Positions 10,826 to 23,205 are shown, numbered from the stretch's first letter. The stretch is DNA of 64,000 nt from Tipula vernalis (GCA_958295665.1 OY282560.1:259727368-259791367); one strand, 5' to 3'. The notes: generated by a model from the letters alone, not told the origin. Numbers and translations are program-made.

Positions 10826-12616
10826 TTATTCGTCATAATGGTCACTATTTGCAGTATCTGAAGTAGGCCACTTAGAGAGTTCACTGTAGAATTCCCTATA
10901 TTTATCCGGTACATAGTGTACTACTTTTGCAATGTCCTGTAGCTTTTTGTGATTTATCGTAATACAGCCATTATACGCCTTATCGATAGGAAGAACTACT
11001 TTATCCTGTTTTTTTAATCTAAATGTTCCGTTGACCAAACCGTCGATAAACGTGGAAGCCTTAACATAACCTCCTAGTTCCATTGTGTACTGCAAATGCC
11101 TATAAGTACTGATGCTAAAAATCTCACCAGATTTTTGTAGGTCATAAGATGTCTTTTTAAAGTAGCGAGGCCACCATTCCTTAAAGTTCAGTATTGAATC
11201 GTTAGTCACTCTTCTCACTTGAAATGGTGGATTACGCTTTCTCGCTTTTCGAATGATCTCTTCGTACTCCTCTGATGAATAAATTCGATCTAGTCTTCGA
11301 ACACTTCGTTTTATGACAGAAAAGTTTCTGTCACAAGGCAGGAAGCTATGTCCCCGAATTGGATAATACTGATGAATTATTTTGAATCTTCCATTCATGG
11401 TTAATGACATTAATAGTCTGGTCAATGTGTGGTTGCGGTTTTGTCCCGCACATGCGTCACTAAAGACGTGCAGTTCTTTTATTTCTTCAGGAATATTTTT
11501 CAAATAGTCAAGAACAAAGCTACACACCTCGTTAGGACCTCGTTTAGCTACCCCTTCTGTGTATGTGTAGAAAACTGATTCTTCGTTGCCAATGTCGTGA
11601 ATATTAAACACAAAAAACCAAAGTTTACGTAAATAAAACATTTCCTGCACAGGAATAAATGGAAGTGGCAGATTCTGCATATAATCAAAAACTATCACCC
11701 TGACATCGTTTCGCTGTTTGCAAATTTGAGTAACTTCGTCAATCTTTTGGTAGAACTTCTTAGCACGTCTTTTGTGAACAAGTAGTTCACCGACCGCAGC
11801 TCGTTTTGAAACTTCGCTAAGAGTCGATGATTTTATTTTAGCGTTTAAATCCTCGCAGGTAGAGCAAACATCAACTTGAGGCCTCCCAAACTTGTAATTG
11901 AAGTTTTCTTTAAAAATCTTTAAGTAAAACTCATACTTCACTATTTCTATTAATTCAGAAAATTTTTCAAGAAACATTTCGTGCATTTTCCTAACAGTTA
12001 GGCCGGCTTCTAGATATTTCACAGTTTTAGAAGTGTAGTGAGTCTCCTTTGCTGGGTATGATGAAATGTGCTCAATAATCTTGCCTATAATCGTTGAATC
12101 AAGGCTATTTCCACGATTTGCATGTCTTCCTCTTAAGTCAACAGGTTTTTTATTAAATTCGAGGAGCTTGTTTAGGCGTTGAATAGCTTTATTTGAAATT
12201 GCATGTAAACTTGCGTAGGCCTTACGACAAACTTCAACTCGACTGGATCCCTTCATAGCAAAATACTTAAATGAAGACGTGAATTGTTTTGAGTGTTCCG
12301 ATAGGGCACGATGCCTAGCAATATTGTGTCTCTCAATCAGTCCCATGAGGTAAGTGTCTCTTTCATTTTTAGGACGTCCACTGTACACAATATTAATAAT
12401 TTCACGTTTTTCTTCAAAACTGAAAGTATACATGCAATTCTTACGGCAACCACAGTGTGGGCCAGTAGTTTTCGCTTCCACTAATACGCCTTTACTAGTC
12501 ATAAATTCCTCACCTCTTTGTCTAGCCAATTTCTCTTTTTCCTTCAAATGCAAATGCTTATTGACCTTGCCCCGTTTTCTTCGTGGTTCACATATTTCTT
12601 CATCTGACTCAGACAT
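10826..12616 (-). CDS. Sola-like transposase (intact, 596 aa)
   Basis: The ATG at 12616 opens an uninterrupted frame ending at TAA at 10826. The start has no competing upstream Met in frame and gives an acidic then strongly basic N-terminus (residues 1-40, nuclear-type). A cysteine cluster HCGCRKNC (C55, C57, C61) and a second pair, VCSTC (C251/C254), suggest metal-binding parts. The catalytic core is probably D311 in VIVFDYMQNLPLP, D387 in HVFSDACAGQNRN and D429 in LPCDRNFSVIK, each next to a hydrophobic strand as in RNase H-fold transposases. The third acid being Asp fits the DDD signature of Sola. The enzyme would bind the TIRs, excise the element and insert it with a 4-bp stagger. It has no stops or frameshifts. 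The superfamily is assigned by motif and duplication length only; a related uncharacterised family is possible. Confidence 0.75.
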   Translation of the reverse strand: MSESDEEICEPRRKRGKVNKHLHLKEKEKLARQRGEEFMTSKGVLVEAKTTGPHCGCRKNCMYTFSFEEKREIINIVYSGRPKNERDTYLMGLIERHNIARHRALSEHSKQFTSSFKYFAMKGSSRVEVCRKAYASLHAISNKAIQRLNKLLEFNKKPVDLRGRHANRGNSLDSTIIGKIIEHISSYPAKETHYTSKTVKYLEAGLTVRKMHEMFLEKFSELIEIVKYEFYLKIFKENFNYKFGRPQVDVCSTCEDLNAKIKSSTLSEVSKRAAVGELLVHKRRAKKFYQKIDEVTQICKQRNDVRVIVFDYMQNLPLPFIPVQEMFYLRKLWFFVFNIHDIGNEESVFYTYTEGVAKRGPNEVCSFVLDYLKNIPEEIKELHVFSDACAGQNRNHTLTRLLMSLTMNGRFKIIHQYYPIRGHSFLPCDRNFSVIKRSVRRLDRIYSSEEYEEIIRKARKRNPPFQVRRVTNDSILNFKEWWPRYFKKTSYDLQKSGEIFSISTYRHLQYTMELGGYVKASTFIDGLVNGTFRLKKQDKVVLPIDKAYNGCITINHKKLQDIAKVVHYVPDKYREFYSELSKWPTSDTANSDHYDE

Positions 12617-12995
12617 CCTTTACCTGATGTTAGATACCTAATAATAAACCACTGCATAAAAATGAAATACTTATTTTGCCATGAAAAAATTAAAACTTAC
12701 ACTGTAACACTTTATTAAACTTAATAATAATATACGGTCTAAAAACAAATAATAATAAAAATATGAGGTCAATCCTCTCACAGAAACACTTTAAAAAAAT
12801 AATAACAATATTATATGTCGTTAATGCCTTAGTTTTCGACGCCAACCATAAACTGAATATAAATAATATTAAAATCTTTATTACGACTGAAACTTCACGT
12901 ACTGTGGGAATCCCTTAAATGTAAAAAATGAGTATAGTTTGAAAATAAAAAATTACCCGTTAGTTTATGCATATTTCGCTTGCGTTTATGAGAAT

Positions 12996-13043
12996 GAGTG
13001 GAAAAAGGATAACATTATTGGAATATTACCTTTCTTCCACTCA
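12996..13043. promoter_or_regulatory. Subterminal inverted pair of TIR-core copies, right side
   Basis: GAGTGGAAAAAGGATAACAT is followed at 13020 by GGAATATTACCTTTCTTCCA plus CTCA. These two degenerate copies of the TIR core face each other about 150-200 bp inside the right end. With the copy at 10713 they make a symmetrical set of likely transposase-binding sites upstream of the gene. Confidence 0.6.
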
Positions 13044-13161
13044 ATGAAAATTTTACGATCACGTTTATATATGAAAATAGGTGGAATAGTTTTGTTTATA
13101 CGTTTAATAGATGCGCTATAGAAATCTGAGTACGATGGAACTCTAAACTCATTTTCGCAAA

Positions 13162-13196
13162 TTTTGGAATATTAACGTTTTTCCACTCAGCCGTTC
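13162..13196 (-). repeat. Sola-like TIR, right
   Basis: Exact reverse complement of 10512-10546, ending CTCAGCCGTTC before the right AATT copy at 13197-13200. Confidence 0.95.
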
Positions 13197-13200
13197 AATT

Positions 13201-16200
13201 AAAGAAACGAGCAGTACCACAAAGCTCCGAGTTGTTTTCGACGGTTCCTGTAAAAGCACAACAAGTCACTCTCTCAACGACATGCTACTAACCGGACCAA
13301 CCATTCAAGACGATCTCATGATGATACTGCTACGTTTCCGCACGCATAAAATAGCCATGGCCGCGGACATTGAAAAAATGTACCGTCAGATCATAGTTCA
13401 TCCTGCGGATCGAGATCTCCAGCGTATCCTCTGGCGTGATTCACCTGACAAAGATGTCCAAGAATTCCGGTTAACGACAGTAACGTACGGCACATCAAGT
13501 GCCCCATTCCTAGCTTGTCGCACTTTACATCAACTTGCCAATGATCATCATGAGTTCTACCCAGATGCTGCTGCACGTTTGAAGTCCGATTTTTACGTAG
13601 ACGATATGCTCACAGGCTGCGATGATTTAAAACAAGCAATCGAAATTTACGAAAATATGAGGTCATTATTAAAAAACGGTGGGTTCACACTTCGGAAATG
13701 GATGACAAACGACCAAGATTTATTAAGGCACTTAAACGAGTTAGATCAAAATGCTGAATGTTTGGAATTCGAGGGAAATTCGTTAATAAAAACTCTTGGG
13801 TTACTATGGAACCCACAAACTGATAATTTTACGTTCAAGGTGACGGTAGACGTTACCAATACCATAACCAAAAGAACGCTACTGTCAGAGGCATCTCGCA
13901 TTTTTGACCCGCTAGGATGGTTGGCGCCCAGCACAGTTTTAATCAAAATTTTATTCCAACAGCTCTGGTTGCGAAAATTAAACTGGGATGACGAATTGCC
14001 TGTCGACATCAAAGAGAGATGGATCAAAATTAGATCATCGCTGCATCATCTTCAAGACATCCAAATTCCACGATTCATTTCCACTCACCAACATCACCGT
14101 ATTGACATACAACTGCACGGTTTCTCTGATGCATCGGGGCTTGCTTACGGAGCAGCAGTATACATACGTGTTAAAAACTCGGAAAATAAGATAACTGTCA
14201 ATTTACTTGCCGCCAAAACTAGGGTGGCACCAATAAAACAGATTTCGCTACCACGTCTCGAGCTATGCGCTGCAGTACTCCTGTGTCGGTTAATGAAATA
14301 TGTACAAGACGCTGTTAAATTGCAGATAAACTCAATCTTTGCATGGACGGATTCGCAAATCGTCTTGACTTGGCTGTCAGATATTCCACGACGATGGAGC
14401 TGTTTCATAGGCAACAGGACATCATACATTTTAGAACAAATTCCTAGAGAGAAGTGGATGTATGTACCTTCAAAGCAAAATCCAGCTGACTTAGCATCTC
14501 GAGGACTGACGCCAAATAATCTCATTACAAATTCGCTGTGGTGGAAAGGACCTCAATTCCTATTGCAAGATATTCCACATTGGCCAAAAGTTGCAATATC
14601 ACGAGATCCTACCAACGAAATCAAGGACGACAAGTTTGAAGTTCGTCGGAAATTCTTACAAAATTTTCTCGTTACAATAAACTCTGCCCATCCATGTCAA
14701 CGGCTGTTTACTAATTATTCGTCTCTAACCAAAATATATAGAATCTTATGCTATACTTTCAGATTCACTTTAAATGCCAGAAAGTTATTAAAAGACGAAA
14801 ACATAAAACTTAAACATGGTATCCTGCCACCTACAGTTCATGAATTTATATTGGCTGAAATATGTTGTATAAAATGGGTGCAAGCAGAAGCATTCTCAGA
14901 TGACATAAAATACCTAACAATATATGGTGAGCTTAAACGAGGTAGCAACCTATCGTCATTGACGCCATTTATTGATGACCATGGGATAATGCGTGTAGGA
15001 GGAAGACTATCGAACTCAAGCTGTAATTTCGACGCAAAACACCCAATCATTATCCCACAGAATCATATCTACTCCAAACTCATCATTGACGAATATCACC
15101 GTAAAAATGCGCACCCTGGACCAACCTTGCTAACTAATATCATTCGCCAAAAATTTTGGATAATGGGATGTCGCAACATGACAAGGTGGCACGTCAAGAA
15201 ATGCATCTTATGTTTCATGCGAACCAGAAAACACAATCAACAGCTTATGGCCGATCTCCCTCGGGAACGTGTTAGTAGTGGTCGACCTTTCCTATACACT
15301 GGTGTCGACTATGCGGGTCCTGTCTATATTCGAGATCGCAAAGGACGAGGAAAATGCAACGTGACTAAGGCGTACATATCATTATTTGTTTGCCTTTCGG
15401 TAAAAGCCATCCACGTAGAGCTAGTAACTGATATGACATCAGAAGCTTTCATTGCCGCTCTTAAGCGATTTATTTCACGCCGTGGAATCCCTTGCCAGAT
15501 TCATTGTGACAATGGAAGTAATTTTATTGGCGCCCGCAATGAATTGCACCTCCTCTACGACCTATTTAATTCTGACAATCATATAAAACTAATGTACGAA
15601 TTTCTATCCCCACAGAAAATCATATTCAAATTCAACCCTCCAAATGCACCACACTTTGGAGGATTATGGGAGTCGAATATAAAATCAATCAAGAATCATT
15701 TCTACAGAGTGTCTGGATCCACACCACTCACTTATGAAGAGGCCATTACGCTGCTTACCCAAATAGAAGCACTGTTAAATTCGAGGCCACTTTGTGCTGT
15801 TTCTAATGATGTCACATCGTATGATGTGTTAACTCCGGCACATTTTTTGATAGGAGAGCCATTCACCAGCATTCCTGAACCAAATTTGAGCCACATTAAT
15901 TCAAATCGTCTGTCCAAATGGCAAAATATCCAAAACCGCGTTCAGTCGTTCTGGCGGTCATGGTCGAGGGACTATTTAAGTACGCTGAATCAACGTCAGA
16001 AATGGCAAACCAAAACGGAAAACTTAACCATCGATCAACTGGTGTTAATTAAAGATGACAACAGTCCACAATCACACTGGATAATTGGACGAATACAACA
16101 AATTCACAGCGGAAAGGATGGCCAAGTACGAGTCGCTACAGTAAAAACAAGTAGAGGTATCACGAAAAGGCCAATTGTCAAATTAATACCACTACCCGTT

Positions 16201-16215
16201 GAAGATGATAAATAA
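13201..16215 (+). CDS. BEL/Pao pol, C-terminal part: reverse transcriptase, RNase H, integrase
   Basis: The native frame resumes at 13201, in phase with the part ending at 10511, and its first Met is at 13282 (977 codons from there). Residues below count from that Met. The RT has KLRVVFDGS upstream, D29 in AMAADIEKMYRQI, TYGTSSAPF and the catalytic YVDD at 105-108. The RNase H has D283 (GFSDAS), E327 (LPRLELCAAV) and D357 (WTDSQIVLTWL). The integrase has an HHCC zinc domain near 604-642 and catalytic D676 (TGVDYAGP), D743 (IHCDNGSNF) and E797 (GGLWESNIK). A BEL-type C-terminal domain follows (SHWIIGRIQQIH near 930, then RPIVKLIPLP). No stop, frameshift or lost catalytic residue is seen. The only defect is separation from its start by the Sola-like insertion, so it is probably not translated. 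Confidence 0.93.
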   Translation, partial: KETSSTTKLRVVFDGSCKSTTSHSLNDMLLTGPTIQDDLMMILLRFRTHKIAMAADIEKMYRQIIVHPADRDLQRILWRDSPDKDVQEFRLTTVTYGTSSAPFLACRTLHQLANDHHEFYPDAAARLKSDFYVDDMLTGCDDLKQAIEIYENMRSLLKNGGFTLRKWMTNDQDLLRHLNELDQNAECLEFEGNSLIKTLGLLWNPQTDNFTFKVTVDVTNTITKRTLLSEASRIFDPLGWLAPSTVLIKILFQQLWLRKLNWDDELPVDIKERWIKIRSSLHHLQDIQIPRFISTHQHHRIDIQLHGFSDASGLAYGAAVYIRVKNSENKITVNLLAAKTRVAPIKQISLPRLELCAAVLLCRLMKYVQDAVKLQINSIFAWTDSQIVLTWLSDIPRRWSCFIGNRTSYILEQIPREKWMYVPSKQNPADLASRGLTPNNLITNSLWWKGPQFLLQDIPHWPKVAISRDPTNEIKDDKFEVRRKFLQNFLVTINSAHPCQRLFTNYSSLTKIYRILCYTFRFTLNARKLLKDENIKLKHGILPPTVHEFILAEICCIKWVQAEAFSDDIKYLTIYGELKRGSNLSSLTPFIDDHGIMRVGGRLSNSSCNFDAKHPIIIPQNHIYSKLIIDEYHRKNAHPGPTLLTNIIRQKFWIMGCRNMTRWHVKKCILCFMRTRKHNQQLMADLPRERVSSGRPFLYTGVDYAGPVYIRDRKGRGKCNVTKAYISLFVCLSVKAIHVELVTDMTSEAFIAALKRFISRRGIPCQIHCDNGSNFIGARNELHLLYDLFNSDNHIKLMYEFLSPQKIIFKFNPPNAPHFGGLWESNIKSIKNHFYRVSGSTPLTYEEAITLLTQIEALLNSRPLCAVSNDVTSYDVLTPAHFLIGEPFTSIPEPNLSHINSNRLSKWQNIQNRVQSFWRSWSRDYLSTLNQRQKWQTKTENLTIDQLVLIKDDNSPQSHWIIGRIQQIHSGKDGQVRVATVKTSRGITKRPIVKLIPLPVEDDK

Positions 16216-16446
16216 CCAAACTCCAGCCGAAGCATCGTTGAACAAGCTAAGTTGAGTAAAACACAAATCATAGTTTCTCAAATTATATTTCTTTAAATTA
16301 ATCACACTTAACTAAAAATTATTGAATTGTAATTTATTATTATCGTTTAGTTTCTTAATGTAAACGAAATTGTTATTACCCACACAGCAATTAAAATTAT
16401 CAAACATGTTGGATGACCGCAACTCCTATTTAATTTATTGTTTTTT
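16216..16446. other. BEL 3' untranslated region, no env
   Basis: The 231 bp between the integrase stop and the purine tract are AT-rich with no ORF, so the element lacks an envelope gene. Confidence 0.7.
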
Positions 16447-16458
16447 CGGGGGCAGTTA
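16447..16458 (+). promoter_or_regulatory. BEL polypurine tract region
   Basis: CGGGGGCAG lies three bases before the 3' LTR, after a T-run. It is the only purine-rich block here and would prime plus-strand DNA synthesis. Confidence 0.6.
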
Positions 16459-17111
16459 TGTTTACGCCAACCTGAACCTAAAATAAAATCATTATTAATA
16501 TTAAAAAACTATAAATTAAATAACTGCCAAATTCTACTTACATTAAAAATATTGCCATCTGAATTAAATTAATTATAATAATGTAATTCGCCGTCGATTA
16601 AAGGTTTGAAGCTTAACTTATTTTTTTTCTATTTAAAATTTTCATTGCACTTTGCAATGTTATTATTATTAAAAATTGCACCTGTCAAAAGCGGTTGATT
16701 ACGACAGAACTGCATTCGATCTCACCCTGTATCGAACTTCCGCGCATTGAACGAAAATTAGGTTTCTTGTATGTCAAAAAAACCAAATTTTCTCTCTTAG
16801 CTTTTGGTCATCATCACGGGTAACAACAATTTTCGGAGATTACTGGTAAAACAAATATACTTAATATTTTTTATTATACACCATTTTACCTTTATAAAAA
16901 TATTTCTAATTTAAATACAATTGATAACAATAAAATTTTGTTCAATCATTTCTGTTTCAATTATTGATTTTTATTAATGAAAATATAATTGCATTGTGAA
17001 ATATTTTTCCTTTATGAGTGTACAGTGTATAATACCGTGAACAATTATAATTATTTAAATGTTGTGCAAGGTTATAATTCTTGTTTGGAATTCTGTTTGC
17101 CTGCTACAACA
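16459..17111 (+). repeat. BEL 3' LTR (653 bp)
   Basis: Same length and, as far as I can read, the same sequence as 7178-7830. The CCATT target duplication follows at 17112-17116. Confidence 0.95.
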
Positions 17112-18123
17112 CCATTCACATTGGGAATCATACAATTGGAAACACACATGATAAGGAAAATATTCATATACGATGCTACACACCTATAAATTCGCAAAAC
17201 ACATCGGCACGCACATTATCACCGCCATCGCCATCATCACTACATCGCACACACAAGTAACGGAACCAGCGTTAACATCTTCACTGCCACCACCATTATC
17301 ATCAATACCGACATCATCGCCGATATCACTGTTACCCCCAGCGGGATCAACATCAATAGCAGCAACAACAGCAGAACGAATACCATCATCATCAAACAAG
17401 CCTATAGTTTGTAGACTATGTATCTTTACAATCGATAAAACAAAAAATTTTCAAACTACCCCGATATACAGTTATATCTAGACGGTGTTTGACTAAATCC
17501 GATGTATTACTTCAGCGTCTGTTGCGACTAACAAAATATTTGGAAATTAATGAAAGATGCTGTACAGCCAGATACAGTCAAGGTAAATGAGATACGGGGA
17601 CAAAATACCTTGATGCCGGATTATTTTCTAAAATATTTTATTTCGGTATTCCGTTGTAGGTACATATCGGTAGACTACAACATCAAAACTTAGCATACAA
17701 AAATTATTTAATGACATTTCTAAAATTATTGGTTGAACGATGTTTTTCTTTGTTAAAATGAAAATTATTCCAAAGGCGAAATAATTTAGATTAGCCCTAA
17801 TAATTTAAGAAGACATTTTTATTAATCAGCCTGAACAAATTAGTCGGAAGAAATAAAAATTAAAAAAATTAAGGTTTACCGCCATTATAGACTTGTTCAG
17901 ACGATTAACTGTATCAAAGGGAGAAACAAGCCTAACCAAATCTATAAATATTAGAGAACCGGAAGTAATCACTCAAATCTACAAATGATATGCGTAATGT
18001 GGTGGGCCAGTACAATTCTGGTAATCGTCTAACAATAAAATAGCGTATCAGTTGCAGTTAGTTTGGTGTATTAAATAATGAAGCCTAGACGTGAATCTTA
18101 CTTCAATTTTCGCCCTACTTTCC
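17112..18123. other. Right flank of BEL with an ATC-rich simple repeat
   Basis: From about 17216 to 17400 the sequence is an imperfect (ATC/CAC)n tract (CACCGCCATCGCCATCATCA). It keeps several frames open and yields Ser/Thr/Pro-rich translations. I see no reason to call these genes. The remainder to 18123 is featureless. Confidence 0.5.
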
Positions 18124-18291
18124 CTAGACCTGGGCCTGAATTCCGGATCAATGACAAATGAGAATGAGAAATGACTTTATGTTTTATTTCGCCTACTCTA
18201 AATAAAAATGCAACCGACTAGTTGAAATAAAAAATCAAGTCATTTCTCATTAACATTTGTCATCGAACCGGAATTCGGGCACAGATCTACG
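18124..18291. mobile_element. Short MITE (about 167 bp)
   Basis: CTAGACCTGGGCCTGAATTC at the left and GAATTCGGGCACAGATCTAC at the right are inverted matches. The similarity continues inward through ATGACAAATG and ATGAGAAATGACT, covering most of the element. There is no ORF. The element is close to a fold-back hairpin with a short loop. Confidence 0.65.
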
Positions 18292-19751
18292 AATCTATTG
18301 GTTGTGAACTAAGGCTTGGTAGAAATATTAAATCGACGAACAGTTTGATTAAATAGTAATTCCGAATTTTCGGCATTCTGAATTTGTACTCCAGAATTCC
18401 GAAATATTTGTTTTATATTTAAACAAAGGAAATATCGCAAGAGGATCACTAACATATTTGATTTGTTTTCCGAAGACCAGACATTTTTTTAAACTGCAAT
18501 ATTTTCATTTTTGAATCCTTATTAAAAATGCATTGGAATTCGCTGGATACATTTCTATTACATTATAACGAGTATATTATATATTGTTGGAAAAATTTCT
18601 AACGAGAAAGAGAACAATTGAGCAGGCAACATTTTTTACATGAGCGTAGCAACCCTGTAGAAACCTTCCTCCCTTAATTCAAGCAATCGTTTTAAATCTT
18701 TGCTTCCAGACAATAATTGAACTTTTACTTGAAGTAAAAAATGATCAAGCTGTGAGTGTGCTAACATAACATTGAAAACAAATATAACAGCACAAGAGAG
18801 TTGAAAATTCTAACTTTGAACAAAACTCTCGAAGTATCGCACAACGATTTGATATCGAATTTAATGGATTACATTTAACAAAATTCAATATCTTGCGACA
18901 GACAGAACACCGCAGTTGATTATGGAGATGGAACGAAAAAGAGAAACTAAGAAATGAAACCAAAATAATGAGAGGATTAAATAAAAATTTACTATTCCTC
19001 CTAAATTATTAACCCAATTAAATTAAATTGACGAAATGAAAATAAACATTATTAGGTATGTTTTAAATATTGGCTCTAATAACAACATAGAATTGGCGTC
19101 AGAATCAGTATCATGGTAACCAAATGAAGATATACACACTGGTCACTGGAAATATTGCCGCTTGTGAATATTTATTTAAAATATCTAATACTGCGGTTAC
19201 TCTTCAAAAGTACTGTGCGAAGGATTATGTTTCATGTCAAATTTTAGACAAAGCTACTTAAGCGCTAACAAGTCAACACCACTTATTTATAGTTTAAAGG
19301 AATCTATGTAACTCTTTTTTACAAGCACGTATTTGTCATAAACCTTCAAATTACATCCTGTATACATATAGACAGGTTACATGCAGTCTTTCATCACTGA
19401 AGCAGCACAAAAAATTCAAATTCTTCAATCACCTCAAACAACTTAAATGTTGTTAACGATTTTATGTGGCGCGCACAAACAATCATATATATACAATTAA
19501 TCAACCATATTTAGTACATCAGTTGGGTGTGTTATCAATTGAAATCTATTCAATTGTAAAATGTACATATTTAGAAATTTAATTTTTCCAAAATTATAAC
19601 AGTCCAGCCATCCGAAGCGAACATGTGATTACGTATATTAATAGCATAAACACATTTTGTTGAGGTTACAATACAACGTGCATTCGAGAACATAACAATT
19701 AACACTACACGTTTTAAACTTGTAGTACTCATATTCTTTGGATCTTCTTGA
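18292..19751. other. AT-rich stretch, no gene seen
   Basis: Nothing recognisable; the short open frames are without content. Confidence 0.5.
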
Positions 19752-20138
<387 letters not shown>

Positions 20139-21803
20139 CACTGGGCAGCAAAACATTAGGAACTCGAAATAGTATTGTTTTTCACGCATAATAAATATAC
20201 ATACATAGTTTCACAATGTCCTGTAAAAAAAAAAAAAGAAATAAAAAATAAACTAATTACCAGCTACAAAACCATAAAAAACAATCACAAAAAAAAAACA
20301 AATGATAACTTGCCACAAAATAAAAAAAAATGCACACACAAACAATTTATATCGAATGCAAAACCAATTGGAACAATTCTTTAGTTCACATTTATACACG
20401 TTAAATTCATGTTTATTCACGTTTAAACTTGTAATAGACAACAAGTTTATCAGCTACAAAATTTTACAAATTTTATTATTAGTTAAATTGTGATTCTTGC
20501 CGTGTAACAACCATGGCTCCGACGACGTATAATTTAGTTTTCAAAAATAAAATTATATTTGATTATAAGAGTGGATTGTCACAAAAAACAGTTGTGTGAC
20601 AAATATACAATAGCTAAATCGGTTATTTCGAGGCTTATAAAGAAATATAAGACAACCGGAATCGTCGAAAACCAACACAAAGGTGGCCGCCCTTGCAAGA
20701 CAACTATAAAAATGGACCGTAGGATAGTAAATTATTCAAAAAAAACAACCATTTGATAGTGCGAAAGAAGTGATTCGAGAGCTCAATCTAGACGTTTCTC
20801 CAGATACGGTTCGTCGTCGTCTCTCCGATGCGGGATTAAAATGTTATAGAGCTGCCAAGAAGCCATTCATCTCCGATAAAAATAGGAAAGCATGGATAAA
20901 ATTTGCTAAGGAGCATAAAGACTGGACCATTCAACAATGGAACCGGGTTTTGTGGTCTGACGAAAGCAAATTTAATTTAAAAGGATCAGACGGAGCTAAG
21001 ACGGTGCGTAGACCAGTTGGAAAACGTTTCAACCCGCGATATACGGTAGGAACTGTTAAACATGGTGGAGGGAAGGGTTTGATGGTTTGGGGATGTTTTT
21101 CGGGATTTGCTGGGTTGGGACCACTACATAGAATTAACGGCATAATGGAACAGTTTATATATCGAGATATACTAGAGCAGGAAATGTTGCCATATGCAGA
21201 AGAAAATATGCCATTAAAATGGTTGTTTCAGCAGGACAACGATCCAAAACATACTTCCAAGTATGTTCAATCTTGGATAACCGAAGAAAAAATTAAAGTT
21301 ATGACCTGGCCTGCGCAAAGTCCGGATCTAAATCCTATTGAAAATTTGTGGAAGCAGGTCGACGATCAAGTCCGATTACAAGGACAATTTAAAACCAATG
21401 GTCAACTCCATAGCGAGCTTCAAACAGCTTGGACTAAAATATCAGCTGAAAAAATTAGGAAGCTCATAGAATCCATGCCAAAAAGATGTCGGGAAGTAAT
21501 TAAAAATAAAGGTTATGCCATTGGTTACTAATTTGTATATGTTGTAGTTTATTGAATTCATTTTTTTATTTATGTTTAGTAATTATATTTTTTGTTCATT
21601 TATATTTGGTGTCTGCAAACTAATAAATTTATAGTTTTTTGATGAAATTTTGAATTAACATTATTTGTTAGTTGTTAATTTGGTTGAATTTGAAATAAAA
21701 ACTCCATAAAAAATATTTAATTCCCGGAAAAACAAAGATACAGTTTCAAAAGTTTCGTTTTTCAAATATTGCTACAAAGTTCCTATTGTTTTGCTTCACA
21801 GTG
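20139..21803 (+). mobile_element. Tc1-like DNA transposon inside (TA)n
   Basis: The left end CACTGGGCAGCAAAACATTA and the right end, whose reverse complement is CACTGTGAAGCAAAACAATA, are imperfect TIRs. The similarity extends to AGGAACT. A DD34E transposase remnant lies between them. Tc1/mariner elements insert at TA, and here both flanks are long TA tracts. The copy is about 1.66 kb, the usual Tc1 size. Confidence 0.9.
20513..21531 (+). pseudogene. Tc1-family transposase, frameshifted
   Basis: The likely start is the ATG at 20513. The N-terminal helix-turn-helix region shifts frame twice at A-runs, near 20580-20590 and near 20735-20760. The N-terminal DNA-binding part (CDKYTIAKSVISRLIKKYKT, then GRP) and the catalytic part are therefore in different frames. 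From 20770 the frame is open for 253 codons and keeps the DD34E triad: D64 in WSDESKF, D156 in QQDNDPKHTS and E191 in SPDLNPIENLW. The protein would have cut and moved the element at TA sites. With two frameshifts it is not expected to be functional, although the catalytic domain is well preserved, so the decay is moderate. Confidence 0.88.

Positions 21804-23205
<1,402 letters not shown>

Larger units (their letters stand above)
10512..13196 (-). mobile_element. Sola-like DNA transposon, complete, inserted in BEL pol
   Basis: The element is 2685 bp with 35-bp perfect terminal inverted repeats, a 4-bp AATT target duplication and one intact transposase gene on the minus strand. The Sola superfamily is known for 4-bp duplications and a DDD rather than DDE transposase. 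The encoded protein has three suitably spaced acidic residues of which the third is Asp, and it resembles none of the common superfamilies. I therefore assign it to Sola, with the subgroup unknown. Copies of the TIR core recur just inside both ends. It landed in the pol gene of a BEL element whose LTRs are still identical, so the insertion must be very recent and the element may be mobile. Confidence 0.7.
7178..17111 (+). mobile_element. BEL/Pao LTR retrotransposon, full length, interrupted by a Sola-like transposon
   Basis: The element has 653-bp LTRs with TG...CA ends, a 5-bp target duplication, an 18-nt primer-binding site, a gag-pol coding region and a purine tract before the 3' LTR. Domain order (gag with zinc knuckles, aspartic protease, RT, RNase H, integrase) and protein motifs are those of BEL/Pao, not gypsy or copia. 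Of its 9934 bp, 2685 bp are an inserted DNA transposon plus a 4-bp duplication, leaving about 7.2 kb, normal for the group. No envelope gene follows the integrase. The LTRs look identical, so the insertion is recent. The present copy cannot make full-length Pol because the transposon splits it between protease and RT. Confidence 0.95.

Noticed and set aside
16216..16458. Envelope gene in the BEL element
   Set aside because: Only about 240 bp remain before the 3' LTR, with no ORF.
17173..17481. 102-codon Ser/Thr/Pro frame after the BEL element
   Set aside because: It is an ATC/CAC simple-repeat tract; no domain, and an equally open frame on the other strand.
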